Assembly: GCF_008831285.2 (NCBI RefSeq)
Contig: NC_045138.2
Coordinates: 1,499,143 to 1,563,142 of the forward strand
Source of the DNA: Nymphaea colorata
Lineage: Eukaryota; Streptophyta; Magnoliopsida; Nymphaeales; Nymphaeaceae
Length of the DNA stretch: 64,000 nucleotides
Direction of reading: 5' to 3'
Both the position numbers and the translations under genes were made by a program. Within the stretch, counting starts at the first letter, position 1; every line of letters starts with the position of its first letter. Of the stretch, positions 1-11,578 are shown in pieces. The notes beneath the pieces are model-generated. The model saw only the letters and a program-made list of their open reading frames with translations. It had not been told where the DNA came from and did not search any database.

Positions 1-545
1 TTACAAGAAAAAAGATGGGTATAATACATCAAAGTTGTATATCTCGGAAATAAAATGAGAAAATCTTGATAAATTTTTAAAAAATTTAATAAACCTTAAA
101 AATTATAAAAAAATAAAAATCATAAAAAATATGAAACAAACTCAAAAAACGTGTATAATATGTGTTTTATTAGTAATTTTTTTTTTACCTTTTAAAAAAA
201 AACGAGAATAAAAAGAGTGTTATACAGTTGAGTGTGTTTTGGCATATTATATGCATTTTTTTTCAATAAGACACGTTTTTTTTATAGTGCTATGAATACT
301 ATTCTTTTCAATTGCAAACGGTAAATGCGCAACACTTTAATTGATAAGTGTTTGAAAATGGGGGGTTTCGACCTCCTCAAAATCTCTACCTCCTCCTTTC
401 TCTCTCTTTTTTTTCCCCCTAGACCTATCAGCAATCCGATGGCTCGGAAATGGCGGATCTTTCAATCTGAGCTCCTTTTCCATTTCTTTGGAGGCCCTGA
501 AAGAAAAAAACTGCAGGAAAACTGCGTTTCAGTTGGATAAGAACC
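1..545. other. AT-rich flank, no gene recognised
   Basis: Most of this stretch is AT-rich with long A and T runs and shows no coding signal. From about 385 it becomes pyrimidine-rich (CTCC and TCTC runs). This could be the leader of the small spliced candidate that starts at 546. The open frame crossing 325-540 resembles no family I know and is probably leader sequence. Confidence 0.4.
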
Positions 546-1139
546 ATGGCGTACACCTTCGGTAGTGTTCTTCCCTACTCTTCTTGTTATTTCTTAAGTT
601 CTCGTATTTCTTACATCGCCTTGTTTGCTATGAGCGTATAATACAGTCACAGACCAAGTTTTCGATTCTGTGGCCTTTTAGTTAAAAAATTTCTCTTGTC
701 TCATATAAATTTTGAAAAATGATATTTGAACATTTATCAAAATTTTGAAACTATGATGCAATCCTTCTCATGAAACTCTGTCCTTCTCGTAGTGATTGAG
801 GATTGCCCTGCTGTAGATGCTTCCTTTTTCTTGCCGGAGGTCCATTGGAGATTGTGCTGCAGAATTTTCTGGTGTGATCTCCTTGCCTGTTTTCTCCCGT
901 AAATCTGTACTGTAAATGGCTGATGTAGTCTTCTGTGGCATGACTACTGATCATGATACTTGATTGGAACTAACGATCAAGGTGCTTCTTTTCCTTTGTT
1001 TTCTGCATTTGAATCTGGTTCTTCTTGTTTTGTGACAGGCTTCACCTCAGTTAATGTTCATGTAAACAAAAGAAGAGACAAGAATCAAATTAAAATTTGC
1101 AGGAGCTTTTCGATGCATTTACTTGTGGTGGGATGTTAA
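546..1139 (+). CDS. Candidate spliced small peptide (38 residues), function unknown
   Basis: Inferred model with exons 546-561 and 1039-1139. The first ATG has a good context (AACCATGG). Exon 1 ends in TTCG before a GT at 562, and exon 2 follows a TGTGACAG acceptor. Joining them gives an open frame of 38 codons and TAA: MAYTFGFTSVNVHVNKRRDK, then a stretch ending in LLVVGC. A CT-rich leader lies upstream. No family is recognised. It could be the relic 5' end of a larger gene, a non-coding transcript or chance. The evidence is only splice-site consensus and frame continuity. Confidence 0.22.
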
Positions 1140-1219
1140 TTGAAAACTTCATCCATTTGAATTTAAATTTTCATGTAATGGAGGCAGATAGAGTTGTTTG
1201 AAGTTAATTTGAACTAAAG

Positions 1220-1221
<2 letters not shown>

Positions 1222-1294
<73 letters not shown>
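1222..1294. repeat. Compound (AT)n(AG)n microsatellite
   Basis: About 38 bp of alternating AT run directly into about 35 bp of AG. The same AT-to-AG join recurs at about 12643-12744, 13238-13262 and 57788-57853. Confidence 0.95.
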
Positions 1295-1299
<5 letters not shown>

Positions 1300-1572
1300 G
1301 TCTATAGTTAGCTGTATAGTTAGCTGCAAAATGAGTGATTCAATAAGAGCACTTATAGTGTTTTTGTCCTATAGTTGGCTGCAAGGATGATTTGATTGAA
1401 TCCCAGCTCATTGTAAGGCTTTACAACGTTCTGAGACAAGACTGCTGCAATCTCTGAGCGCCTTTTTTTTTCTTTCTAATGTACGAGCTTCCTGCTTTTC
1501 AATCTTGTCATGTCATGGCCATTCACATAATTTGATTACGTTTTGGTTCTAGGTTCTTCTTTGAACTATTAG

Positions 1573-1574
<2 letters not shown>

Positions 1575-1632
<58 letters not shown>
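1575..1632. repeat. (CT)n microsatellite
   Basis: An uninterrupted CT dinucleotide tract of nearly 60 bp. Read on the minus strand it makes an artificial Arg-Glu repeat frame. Confidence 0.95.
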
Positions 1633-1634
<2 letters not shown>

Positions 1635-1984
1635 GTCATGCCTTTTCTTGTTCATAAAATGTTCATAAATATCTCTACTATTACTATCAGATGGCACTTG
1701 TGCATCGTCAACTTGATGCCACGGCGCGCCCACCGCGGCCCATCGCATATGGCTACAGCAATATTTTGTTGTATGTTTGCTCAACTAGCTACCCTATGCC
1801 CATCCATGCCTTTGCATTAATATTGATATACATGACTAAACCACTGCTTTATGTGCTTTGGGTGAGTAGGAGGAGTATTCATGTTACCCTCCACACTTCA
1901 ACTTGTGTGTCGGTAACCTCTTTTTGCAACACAAGAAAGTTGATGCTTTAATAATTTGAAACAAAAATGGATAGCCTACCAACC

Positions 1985-2486
1985 TTTAGGGGTGAACACG
2001 AGTCGAGTTGAGCCCGAGTTCAGTCAGCTCGAGCTCGGCTTGACTAGTGAAACCTCGAGCTCGAGAATTGCATGACAGAAGTAGCTCGAGCTCGACTCGA
2101 CAGTTACGTATTGAGCTTGAACTCGAGCTCAACTCAATTAAGGCTCAACAAACTAGTTTGAATAGAATTGATATTCATCGTTACGTGTTGAGCTCAAGCT
2201 CGAGCTCGACAAACTCTTCTGAATAAAATTGATATTCATCGTTACGTGTTGAGCTCGAGCTCGACTCGATTAAAGCTCGACAAACTCATTAACTTGTTTG
2301 AATATATCGACTTGATTAAGGCTCGACAAACTTCATTGACGCTCAAGCTCGACGCGGCAGTTACGTGTTGAGTTCGAACTCAACTCGATTATTTGAACGA
2401 GTCGACTCATGAACTCAAGCGACTCGTTAGGTAAATGACTCTGTTCGAACTCGTTCACAAGTCGAGCTGGACTCATTGTTCACCCC
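1985..2486. mobile_element. hAT-like non-autonomous element, GAGCTCGA-rich family (copy 1)
   Basis: The left end reads TAGGGGTGAAC and the right end GTTCACCCCTA, an inverted pair. The 8-bp direct repeat TACCAACC lies at 1977-1984 and again at 2487-2494, which fits a hAT-type target-site duplication. The 500-bp interior is degenerate GAGCTCGAGCTCGACTCG-like sequence with repeats of TTACGTGTTGAGCTC. It has no coding capacity. The superfamily assignment rests on end sequence and duplication length and is inferred. Confidence 0.7.
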
Positions 2487-4080
2487 TACCAACCCCTGCC
2501 CCCCTTACCCAGACCATTGTGCCAACTCTCTCCTCATCAAAGCTAATATGTAACAAGTGTAAGATTAAGTTTTTTTTTTTTTCTCTTTTCCAAATTTATT
2601 GAGATGCATCTCTCGACTCTTTTGAAAGAATCCATGGGTATTATGGGTTGTCTTATTGTCAGGGCAACATTTTCTTTGTTCCTTTTGGCACATGCATGTG
2701 CAAAGGAGATCTAAATGCCTTTAATTTTATTTCTAGAGGCTTCTCTACATCATTTCCTACGCTTATGTCTATCCTTTACATGGAAAAAGCTGCCTCTAGC
2801 TCGTAGCTTTAAGCCTGCATGATATCATGAAGATGGTCTACATCCAATGGTGGAGTCAGACAGGAGCGGAACAAGGGGAGCTAAACCGTCTCATAAACTT
2901 ATTGGGGTGGAGCCGAACTAAACTCGAATATAAAAAATACATTATACAAATAAAATTTTTTAATTTTTTTAATATAATATTTTTTTTTTCAATTAGCTGG
3001 GGTGGGGCCATGGCCTAGGCAACCACTCCCTCCCTCCCTCCGCCGCTTCAATCTTTTTATTTGGGAGTGGTGAATAGGATTTTTTAAATTTATACAAGGG
3101 TCAAATAATATTTTTCAAAAATTCAACAAGGGCCAAATTAAAAGTTTTCAAGATTACAAGTGTAAGTTACTTTTTCTCCTCGAAATCTGAGGGGTGGGGT
3201 GTGGGGGGCAGATATTTTGTGAAAATATTGTAACATAGTAATTTTCTATGAGATGATGAAAGGCAAATAAGCAAGGAGAGCCAAAGGGTGTGGCAGATAC
3301 CATAGCGCTCCTGAGTTTTTAAAAAAGGAAAATTTAATGTTTGACATTTATAAAAATATTAATTTGGCGCCTGTAAAAATTACTAGAAGATTTGAGGAAG
3401 TCAATATTACATAATAGGCACAACAAATACTTTACCTTAAAAATCGTTTGACAATGAGAACAGTAACAAATTATTCCATGACTTCTTCCTAAAGAATGGA
3501 ACAAATTCATAAATATTGTAACATAGGTATTTCATGAATCTACACCAATTATCTTTAGAGTAGTTTTATAAAATAGTTTGTTACTGTTCGGATTACCAAA
3601 ACAATAGCAGCACTTAGTGATTGCTCTCTATGTGAGGCCAACATTTGCTGGTGATGAAAAGAAAAAAAAAGGAGAGATAAAAGGAAGGATGATGGCAAAT
3701 GAAGATTTAAGAGACCAGTTATATTTTACTAATATTTTTTATATATATTCCAACAACACTTTCATGTATTAACATAATTTTAGTAGGGAGTTTTGCACAA
3801 TAAAAAGTATTAATTTTAGAATATTATTTTCATTTAAAACGTTGGAGATAGGTTTCCATGACAGATAAGCCGCTCTCTCATCTCTTATGAAAATGCATAG
3901 ATGCTGATTCATGGCCACACTCCTAACACTTCTCCTTTTGATCATAAAAAATAATACTTTCTGTGTGTAAAGATCAAGTTGAGCTCTCATATCTTTTAAA
4001 AGTTGCAAGTTCAACGATAAAAACAATATATTGAATCATCCACTGGTAGTCTGGTAGTGGTATTAGTCTTCATTTTTCCT
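2487..4080. other. Intergenic with degraded repeats
   Basis: About 2840-3165 holds AT-rich sequence with GGGGTGGGGCCA-like and CAAGGGCCAAATTAAAAG pieces. These resemble, in inverted orientation, the element at 23187-23684. A foldback element lies at 3446-3600. The rest is AT-rich with no supported gene. Confidence 0.4.
3446..3600. mobile_element. Small foldback element (MITE-like), AACAGTAAC family, copy 1
   Basis: The ends are near-perfect inverted repeats of about 28 bp. The left end has TTTGACAATGAGAACAGTAA and the right end reads, in reverse complement, TTTGGTAATCCGAACAGTAA. The interior is about 100 bp, AT-rich and non-coding. Related ends occur at 9149-9237 and about 13875-14007. Confidence 0.6.
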
Positions 4081-4280
4081 TGTCCGAAAGGAAATTCTGT
4101 GTGGGGTGGAAGTCACCCGAACCCAGTGGGGGTCCGGCGCGACACAGTCAGAAATCCGATTCGAAGAAACGAGAAAGATCACGAGACGAAACAGTCGGAT
4201 CTTTGCCCAGCGACGGGAACGGTCGAATAGTTCCATTTCTCACGGTAGCAGTGTCTCTCCCCCACGGCGAATATCCCAAG

Positions 4281-4282
4281 TC

Positions 4283-4328
<46 letters not shown>
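4281..4328 (+). repeat. CT-rich leader tract abutting the RimP-like start codon
   Basis: A nearly pure (CT)n tract of about 48 bp, broken once by a G, ends just before the ATG at 4330. It therefore lies in the probable 5' untranslated leader. CT tracts in plant leaders can affect expression, but that is general knowledge and not shown here. Confidence 0.85.
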
Positions 4329-4329
<1 letters not shown>

Positions 4330-4331
<2 letters not shown>

Positions 4332-7300
4332 GGAGTCGATGGGTGCTCTTATGGCTTCTCCCATCTTCACTTCCTTCACAGTTCCCAAGCTTGTGGCCTG
4401 CAAGAACCCCCTCTTCCTTCCAATTCAGGAGAACCCATCTCCATTTTTGGCCTTTTCTTCCAATAGATTTTCTCTATGTGCCAAGAAAAAGACCAGCCAA
4501 CCCGAACAACCCACTGTGGTAGAAGATGAATATGAAGAAATAGAGGAGGAGGTGGAGGAGGAGCTCGATAGTGGTAAGCTCATTGTTCTTGGAGCTTTTG
4601 TTTATAATTGGTGGGTGTGAACCCATTTTTTCCGTTTTTGGTTTATGAAGAACTAGAGGAAGAGATGGAGGAGGAGCTGGATAGTGGAAAGCTCATTGTT
4701 CTTGGAGCTTTTGTTTATAATTGGTGGGTGTGCGCCTATTTTTCCCGTTGTTGGTCTACTAATATTGCAAATAAAATTCATTACTATTGATTCAGTCTTG
4801 CTAAACGGCATCTGACCAATTCGTTCATGGAGTTGTACATTAGAAGCTAGGTTTTGTATTTGTTGCGGTCTTAGAAGGTATTACTGGTCATTGGTCCCTG
4901 GCTCAGCTGCAAGAACTTTGGTTTGCTGCGACCCCTCTTCCTTGAACTCTTGATGTCAATTCGATAATATCGGAAATGTTGAAGTTGGTACTTTAACTAG
5001 TAGCTTGGTAAATTTCCGTGCGTGACTTTCTTATGAATGCTGCCCACCTTGGCCTTCAAATGCAATCTTGATAAGTGAGTAGCAGCAATATCATGGTTCT
5101 GCTGTAGGTCAGGAAAAGTATGAACTTGGAGAACCTTGGACTGGTAACTTGTGGTCGTGAACATGATCTTTCACGATGGGTCCTCTTCTGGAATTGGTTA
5201 TTAGATTATGCTTCTATTATGAGGGAGTAGCATCCTTGTGTACTGGCAGCTAATCTTGCAAATTGTACCTTAACATGTATCAGAAGGGTCGTATCAGAAG
5301 GGTCCAAGTCAGGGAGTTGTCTTAACTTATCGGATAATGGTCAAAGTACCGGTTAATGAAGAAGCCGACGCTGGAAAGCAAAGGGAAATGATAAATGGGA
5401 GAATACATTGAGAACCACCATCTAAGGAAGTAAAGCCAACTAGAAAGGTAGGAATTGTAAAGCATCTGCAGAAGTATAGGATTTTGGGAAAAGATGGTCT
5501 ATTTGTGAAAGTTGTAAAAATGTGAGATTGATATGGAAGTCATGATGGAGATATGCCCTCTAAGATAAACAGGTTGAAGTTCGGGCAGGTAGTGAAAAAG
5601 TTGGTCCGTCACTCCAATCAATATCAGCAGTACAACAGTGATGGAGGAAGCCCTCCATGTTCACATGTTGATAAGCTTTTCGTGAACTGATGAAGTTTAC
5701 TGGGACATGCTACATGCTAGTGCAGGCATTCTCTGTGATAAATTTTGTAATAATTGTGTAGATGTTCTTATGCACTTTGGTCATGTATCTTGCAGTATCA
5801 GGCGGAATATTTGTGTAGCATTCCCTTTTGTTTTGTACAGTATGATAATTTGCTGCATGTCAATCTTAAAAAGTTAAAACCCAATTTGAAAGGGATTTTA
5901 TTAGTTACTTGGACTGTTCTGCTTTCTTCAATACATGGCGGGTAATATTAGTACTATCACGACATGACCCAAGATGCCCCTTTGATGTAGAGATTTTTTT
6001 GGAAGATGATGATGCTTTTGACTTTGAGGAAGAACCTGAACCATCTGTAAGCTATTTAATCTTTATTCCTTTTGCAAATATAGATAACTTTAGTCTTTGA
6101 TGAAACTTCAAGAACTTTCTTCGCTTTTAAGGTGGGGGATGGAGTTGGAGGTGGTGGGATCGTTCATGGTGATGCACAGTGGGAAAAGGAAGCGCTGTCT
6201 ATTGCAAAAGAGGTTGTGAGTTCATTCGATGGGGAGCTGCAAATATATGCTTTTAAGACATCTCCCAACTTCTTAATTCAAGTTAGGATTGAGAGACTCA
6301 GTAATAAGTAAGTATCCTTCTCATCATCTGTTCCTTCTATATATCTCATCATCTGTTCAATGTCTTTTCTCTCATATTCTTTACTTGTTGAAGGCATCTC
6401 ATTTTCATTTCCTTTCCAGTTGTCTTACTTCCACCTAGCAATTGTATTGAAAAGCAAGTGGATCCTCCTGTAACATTTTTGCAGTGGTAGAAATTTCATC
6501 AAATTTTGGTGGTTTGTTTCTTTAAGGATGTAGTTTTGTAGGGAACAATCGTCTAAAGGAGTTAATACTTGATGAGTTCCTTCCGGTGAAATATTTGGGT
6601 TAATAACTAGTATAACTCCAATCAGCTAAGCACGGGGGACTGATTAAGTAGGAAAAATCTTTAGATGATTGTATCACTGGAATTTTTTTTTTTTCTTTAA
6701 CTCATTGTATCCTGGATTCTTTTTAACACTTCCAGGATATCTGATTCATGGGCCTGGCTGGGTTAATTGTGTTGCCAAAGTGTGAATTGATCTCTCTATG
6801 ATAACAAATAGATAACCCGTCTTCCTGATATATCAGAACCTGAAAATGCATTAATTTTTGAAACAATTGCAGTTAGCATTTGCATTCATGTTAAGAATGA
6901 TATAGTCATATAGGAGTTTCCATCAATTTCTATGTTTACTAGTACATGCAAACAAATAGAAGAAGCAATTGTTTGATTTTTTTAAAGAAATAGTATACAA
7001 CCATAACTTGCCCTTTTCTCTATTTCCCACTTTATCCAAGCCAAGATACATCTTGTGGAGCTTTCTCATATGCAAGCCAGTATCCCATTTTTATCATGGA
7101 GGTCTTCAGAACTTCTGTAGAGAAACTGGAAGATTTTGCTGATTTCATTCACTCCTTAATCTAGGTCTGGTTCTCCTAGTATGGATGACATCGAAGCTTT
7201 TTCAACTGCCTATAGAGCACGGCTTGATGATGCTGAGCGTACTGGAGGTGTTCCAGAAAATATATTTCTAGAGGTACTTTATTTACCAGTTATTTTGGTT

Positions 7301-7897
7301 TTCATTGCACTGTGTTAGGCTGAACTACTTTGACCATGTTCTGGATTCTTATGGTCTTGCATAATTTCTTTTTGGTGGTTTTCCTCATCTTCTGAAAAAA
7401 GAAAAGTAAACGTACAAGGAACATTGGGCAATTTTTCTGTATAGTTTTATACTGTCCATGTCAGTGCAATGAAAGCATGTTCTTTATGGTTGCTAAGCTA
7501 TCCTTTTTCTTCTTGTTCCTAGAGGCAGATGTAGATAGAATCTAGTAGTTACATGTAAATTTTTACTGGAATAGCGATTAATCTTCAGGTATCCTCACCG
7601 GGTGTTGAGAGGCTGGTCAGGGTTCCAGAAGAGTTGGATCGGTTCAAGGAAAGGCCAATGTACGTCAGATATGTGACTGAGGCATCTGGAACCAGCTCAG
7701 CAATAGAGCAGGATGGTGTATTCAACCTTGATTCTGTTGACTATGAAGCAAGAGCTTGTACTTGGCGCATGGCAAATGTAAGGAAAAATAGAGAGAAGTT
7801 GGGGAAGGGTAGGTCATTAAGCAAAAAGCAGAAGGAGTGGCGGCTAACAATACCTTTTGAGACCCTACGGCTTGTCAGACTGCATTCTGACTGTTGA
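4330..7897 (+). CDS. Plastid-targeted RimP-like ribosome maturation factor (UPF0090/DUF150)
   Basis: Exons 4330-4573, 5991-6046, 6132-6307, 7165-7273 and 7589-7897 give 297 residues. All junctions are GT-AG and phases agree. The first 50 or so residues are Ser/Thr-rich with basic positions and few acids, as in a chloroplast transit peptide. An acidic linker follows (EEIEEEVEEELDS, then EIFLEDDD). The RimP N-terminal domain runs from about residue 115 (WEKEALSIAKEVVSSFDGEL) to the hallmark VSSPGVERLV at 196-205. The C-terminal domain ends in IPFETLRLVRLHSDC. Bacterial RimP assists 30S subunit maturation, so the plant protein is presumed to act on plastid 30S assembly. The second exon is only 56 nt. 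The exon 1-intron 1 junction lies in a 113-bp tandem duplication. The start is the first in-frame ATG after the CT tract. Confidence 0.85.
4531..4758 (+). repeat. 113-bp tandem duplication across exon 1-intron 1 junction
   Basis: The unit 4531-4643 (TATGAAGAAATAGAGGAGG onward) is repeated at 4644-4758 with modest divergence. It covers the end of exon 1, the donor site and the first 70 bp of intron 1. The first copy has the donor GTAAGC at 4574. The second copy reads GAAAGC at the equivalent place, so only the first donor is usable. Confidence 0.9.
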
Positions 7898-9148
7898 ATG
7901 GTAAGGCATATGTTTTTAGCTTCTTTGACTTTGCAAATTCCAATTCATAATGTGCAAATTATTTTGTTTAATCATGAGCGAGGAGCTATCAAATATTAAT
8001 ACAATATTAGACTCATTGTCCAAATAGCAGACCATCCATTTGGTTCCGAACATACTTGTTGGAGATGAGAAGCAGGAGATTTCGTTGTCAGTGCCTCTTT
8101 GAAACCATACTTCAATCCATGGTAGCGTCAGGAGATGAGAAACCTGAATGGTAGCGTTTTGGCTGATATTGATCTAATGACATCCCTGTAACCATACTTC
8201 AATCCATGGTTTCACTAGTGTGTGTTTCTGTGAGTTATTATCATGAACTCTTTGAAGGTAATTATATGGTGTATAAATTTGTTCTTATGCAGGCAGTGAG
8301 AGGCCACCCCTTTTTGGAACATTTAGTGATGCCGGAAACCGTGGTGAAGATATGCAGTACTAGGAGCGATCACGCAGTCACTCCAAGTAAATCACGGTAA
8401 AGATGGTAGTAGTCGCCAGGTTCGCATGAATAATTCTCTTTCGCCTCTTATAGATGCGACTGATCCCAATGATCAGGTGTTATACCAGAAAAAGATAACT
8501 GATTTCCTCTGATGGGGGCTATTCAGTAATGAATTTAATTTCACTAATTGATTGGTGTTCGGTTTCACTAGATGTTAATATATGCAAAATTTTGCACATG
8601 ATTACAGTGACAGCCATTTAAATTTGTCACTTTTCTGTGAATGATTACTTCCCATTTGAAAAATTGGCATGTTTAACTTCAAGAGAAGGGCGCAAAATTA
8701 ATAAATAAGAATCCAGTTTGAGACCATTTCATTCTCCTAACTAAAGTACGGAGTTGAAAAGACGGGAAGCCATTAAAATAGATGAAGTACTAAAGTACTG
8801 TTCTAACTGAAGGTGAGCATTATACTGTATCCCAAAATTGACAGGGATCTCATGGAGCTGCGCTATCTTAGACTTGAATTTCGCCAAGCCTATTCTTTGC
8901 TTAACCATGAATAGAAACTCAATTTTGATTCTGATGCTGTGTACCAAAGCCCGTTTTGATTAATCTTCTGCAAGAATTGTTTCACCTTTACTGGTCAGAG
9001 AGCTCAGCAGTAAACGTATGTGCCCATTCCTGGACTTGCCCATGAGTAGTTAATATTCCGGTATCTCGTCGGCAGGAGAAATGTATAAGCACTGCTGCTC
9101 TAGGCTACAATGAAATAGGAGCACGACCTTCAATTTTAGTCACACACT
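7898..9148. other. RimP-like 3' flank
   Basis: The segment 8040-8420 is richer in GC than its surroundings and contains AACCATACTTCAATCCATGG twice (about 8103 and 8190). It may be 3' untranslated sequence or a decayed exon. No frame with family resemblance is seen. Confidence 0.35.
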
Positions 9149-9237
9149 AGGGGTCCTTTGGCAAAGGAAACAGTAAATAGTTGGGGGCAGATTTATGAAA
9201 CAGTTTCTTACTGTTTCCATTGCTAAACAACCCCTTA
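9149..9237. mobile_element. Short foldback element (MITE-like), AACAGTAAC family, copy 2
   Basis: Only about 90 bp long. The left end AGGGGTCCTTTGGCAAAGGA and the right end, reading AAGGGGTTGTTTAGCAATGG in reverse complement, are inverted repeats. They run inward to AAACAGTAA on both arms. The middle holds GATTTATGAAACAG, which recalls the interiors of the other copies. Confidence 0.6.
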
Positions 9238-9757
9238 GGAATCTAGGAACCAAATCACGTACGTACACCAAAAGAATAAGTTTATGCTGTATTCTGTAGA
9301 TGGGTAGCCATTCTTTCGCAGTGTTCAGTAATGAGGAGTGGCTTCATGTTCAACCAATGCATGTTAATGCTCTGAAGTCTGAACTTCTGGCTGCCATGAA
9401 GATTATGCGTTTTTCAATATTTTTTTGCATTTGAAGAACTAATTGGGTTCAGTTTAAAAGTTTATGTATACAATATTCGAGTCCGGTTGATTACTTAATC
9501 AGATGAGAAATTTCTTACTGTATCCAACTACTTAGATGTCGATTCCAGTCGAATATCAGATTGTGTCCAGGGGATGGAGAAATCCCAAAGCAAAAATTAT
9601 GACAATCACAATTGAAAAAGTGATAAGGGTGAGCCGACAAAAATAAAAAACCCTATTAGAGCCATGTGAAGGGCTTTTGAGAGTCAATTGAACCTGATTC
9701 AAATAGGTTATACTCTTAACCATATATGTTTCCTTTTTTTTTTTCTTTTTCTTTTTG

Positions 9758-10075
9758 TATATTCACATGTTTGGATTTGGATTTGGATTTGAATTTGAAT
9801 ATAAACAAAGAGAAGACATATCTGAATGCGAAATTTGATTTCACAATCTGAATCTGATTTGAATTTAATTTTTACATTCATATATGAATCTGAATCAGAA
9901 TTTTGAATCTAATCTAGTCTATTTTCAAAATGTAGGGTCATTCGATATAGAATATTTATTCAAATCTAAATCCGATCTGATTACTTAATTGGATATTAAT
10001 TTTTTTTATCATATCCAATTTTTTGGGAATGGTTCAATCAGGTGTTCAATCCAAATAGGACATATTGACATCCCT
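9758..10075. repeat. GGATTTGGATTC-type degenerate repeat, copy 1
   Basis: A run of degenerate hexamers (GGATTT, GAATCT, GGATAT) ends in ATATTGACATCCCTA. This is the inverted form of the TAGGGATGTCAATAT that begins the copy at 39646, so the family has defined ends. It is non-coding. Confidence 0.55.
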
Positions 10076-11578
10076 ATAAATAAGGGATATTTGGTGGCAT
10101 GAAAAATGTTTTCAGAAGAATATTTCACAAAAGAAACATAGTCCGTACTTTCGTTCCGGAGTGTTTTTCTTTCTCAAAATTTTGAACTACTAACTTGTAA
10201 AAGGGAGAAATTTTTCCGAAAAAAAAATTCGCCTTGTTTGAAACGGAGAGCTTCATCTTCAACTTTTCAGTGTCTAAACAACTATTGGATCTCCAAATTA
10301 TGGAAAAACATAAATTTCATCATATCCACATTTTCAAGCAAAGCCCCAATTCAATCCACCCAACTTGTTTTTTTTCATTTTGGACATTTTTTTCAACATG
10401 AAATGACAAAAAAGAATTTAAAAATGGAAAAACTCATAAAATATTCATTTTCAGTTTTTTTTTCAAAGGTGGGGTTAAGATCTTTGTTCATTTTTGTGGA
10501 TCAAAATTACAATTTCTACTTTTTTTCTTTTCAAAATTGGTGCGAGATCAGCTAGTAATGTGTGTTTGTGCAACTCCCAAGGGATAAAAGGTATTTGCTC
10601 CCTTTTTTTGTTTCTTTTCAGGCCAAAAAATTGACCAATCTTATCCGTAAGAAATAGAGGATAACGGCTCGCAGCAAAAAAAAAAAAAAAAAAAAGTTGA
10701 ACTCCATTCTAGACATTCAAGAATGCACATCCACTAGTCATCTTCAATAAAAAAAAATAAGATTTTTTTTTCGTTTATCTTATATTCGTAAATTTAAAAA
10801 CTACCATTTTATGCAATTTTCTTAAAACGAAAATACTTTTAATGAAAAGTTAAATAAAGGGTTATCAGCAAATTTTTCATTAACTCAAAAAACAACAAGT
10901 ACTGCCTAAAACAATAAGATTGTAATCTACAGACAAAGAATAATATCGAAGACATGCAATTGACTATTAAAGTACTACAGTTGCAAATTTTTTTTTTTCA
11001 TAAATGACTGTTTGAATTGCTGTCCATGTTAAAAAAATTACAGATCCATCCAGATTTCCAGTTTTTCTATATGTAAATATTAACTAATAGTTTAACTTTC
11101 TTGGCTCATTCAATCTTATCCAGAAGAGAGAGAGAGAGAGAGAAAGATTCCCATTGACTCTCTGACTAAGAAAAGTATAATATGACAAAGGAAGAAGACC
11201 TAGAAAAGAAGCAAGAATGTAATGATCTTGGCTGTATGTATACCAGTGCCCATTCATAATCATTAAATCAACAAAAGGTTGATTTCTTACTCCTTTTGAG
11301 GACCATGCATCAAAAACTGGTCCTCCTCCATTTGAGCTGTGCTGCAATTATGCACTTCCAGACATTTCATGGCAACCAAAAAAAAGTTGTCCACTAAAAG
11401 ATTATCTTTCTTTTTTAGAAAAATATTTGAGAAAATTACCCTGATGAGTTGAGAACTTAATTCAATTCGCCTAGCTATGTAGAACTCCAACATTACTCCC
11501 ACACTTCTAGGTGCATAGCATGTGTCCGTACTAGCAATCACCCTTGGAATAGAAATGAGCAATTGGCCGCCTACCAGT
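10076..11578. other. AT-rich intergenic stretch
   Basis: Low-complexity A/T-rich sequence with T runs, poly-A at about 10675-10695 and a short AG tract near 11125. No gene, RNA or defined element is recognised. Confidence 0.4.

Larger units (their letters stand above)
1140..1986. other. Intergenic, microsatellite-rich
   Basis: Holds a compound (AT)n(AG)n tract at about 1222-1294 and a pure (CT)n tract at about 1575-1632. Open frames here are created by the microsatellites or are short and unlike known proteins. No gene is supported. Confidence 0.5.

Noticed and set aside
1569-1784. Minus-strand frame ending in a long Arg-Glu repeat
   Set aside because: The repeat is just the translation of the CT microsatellite, and the remainder has no family resemblance.
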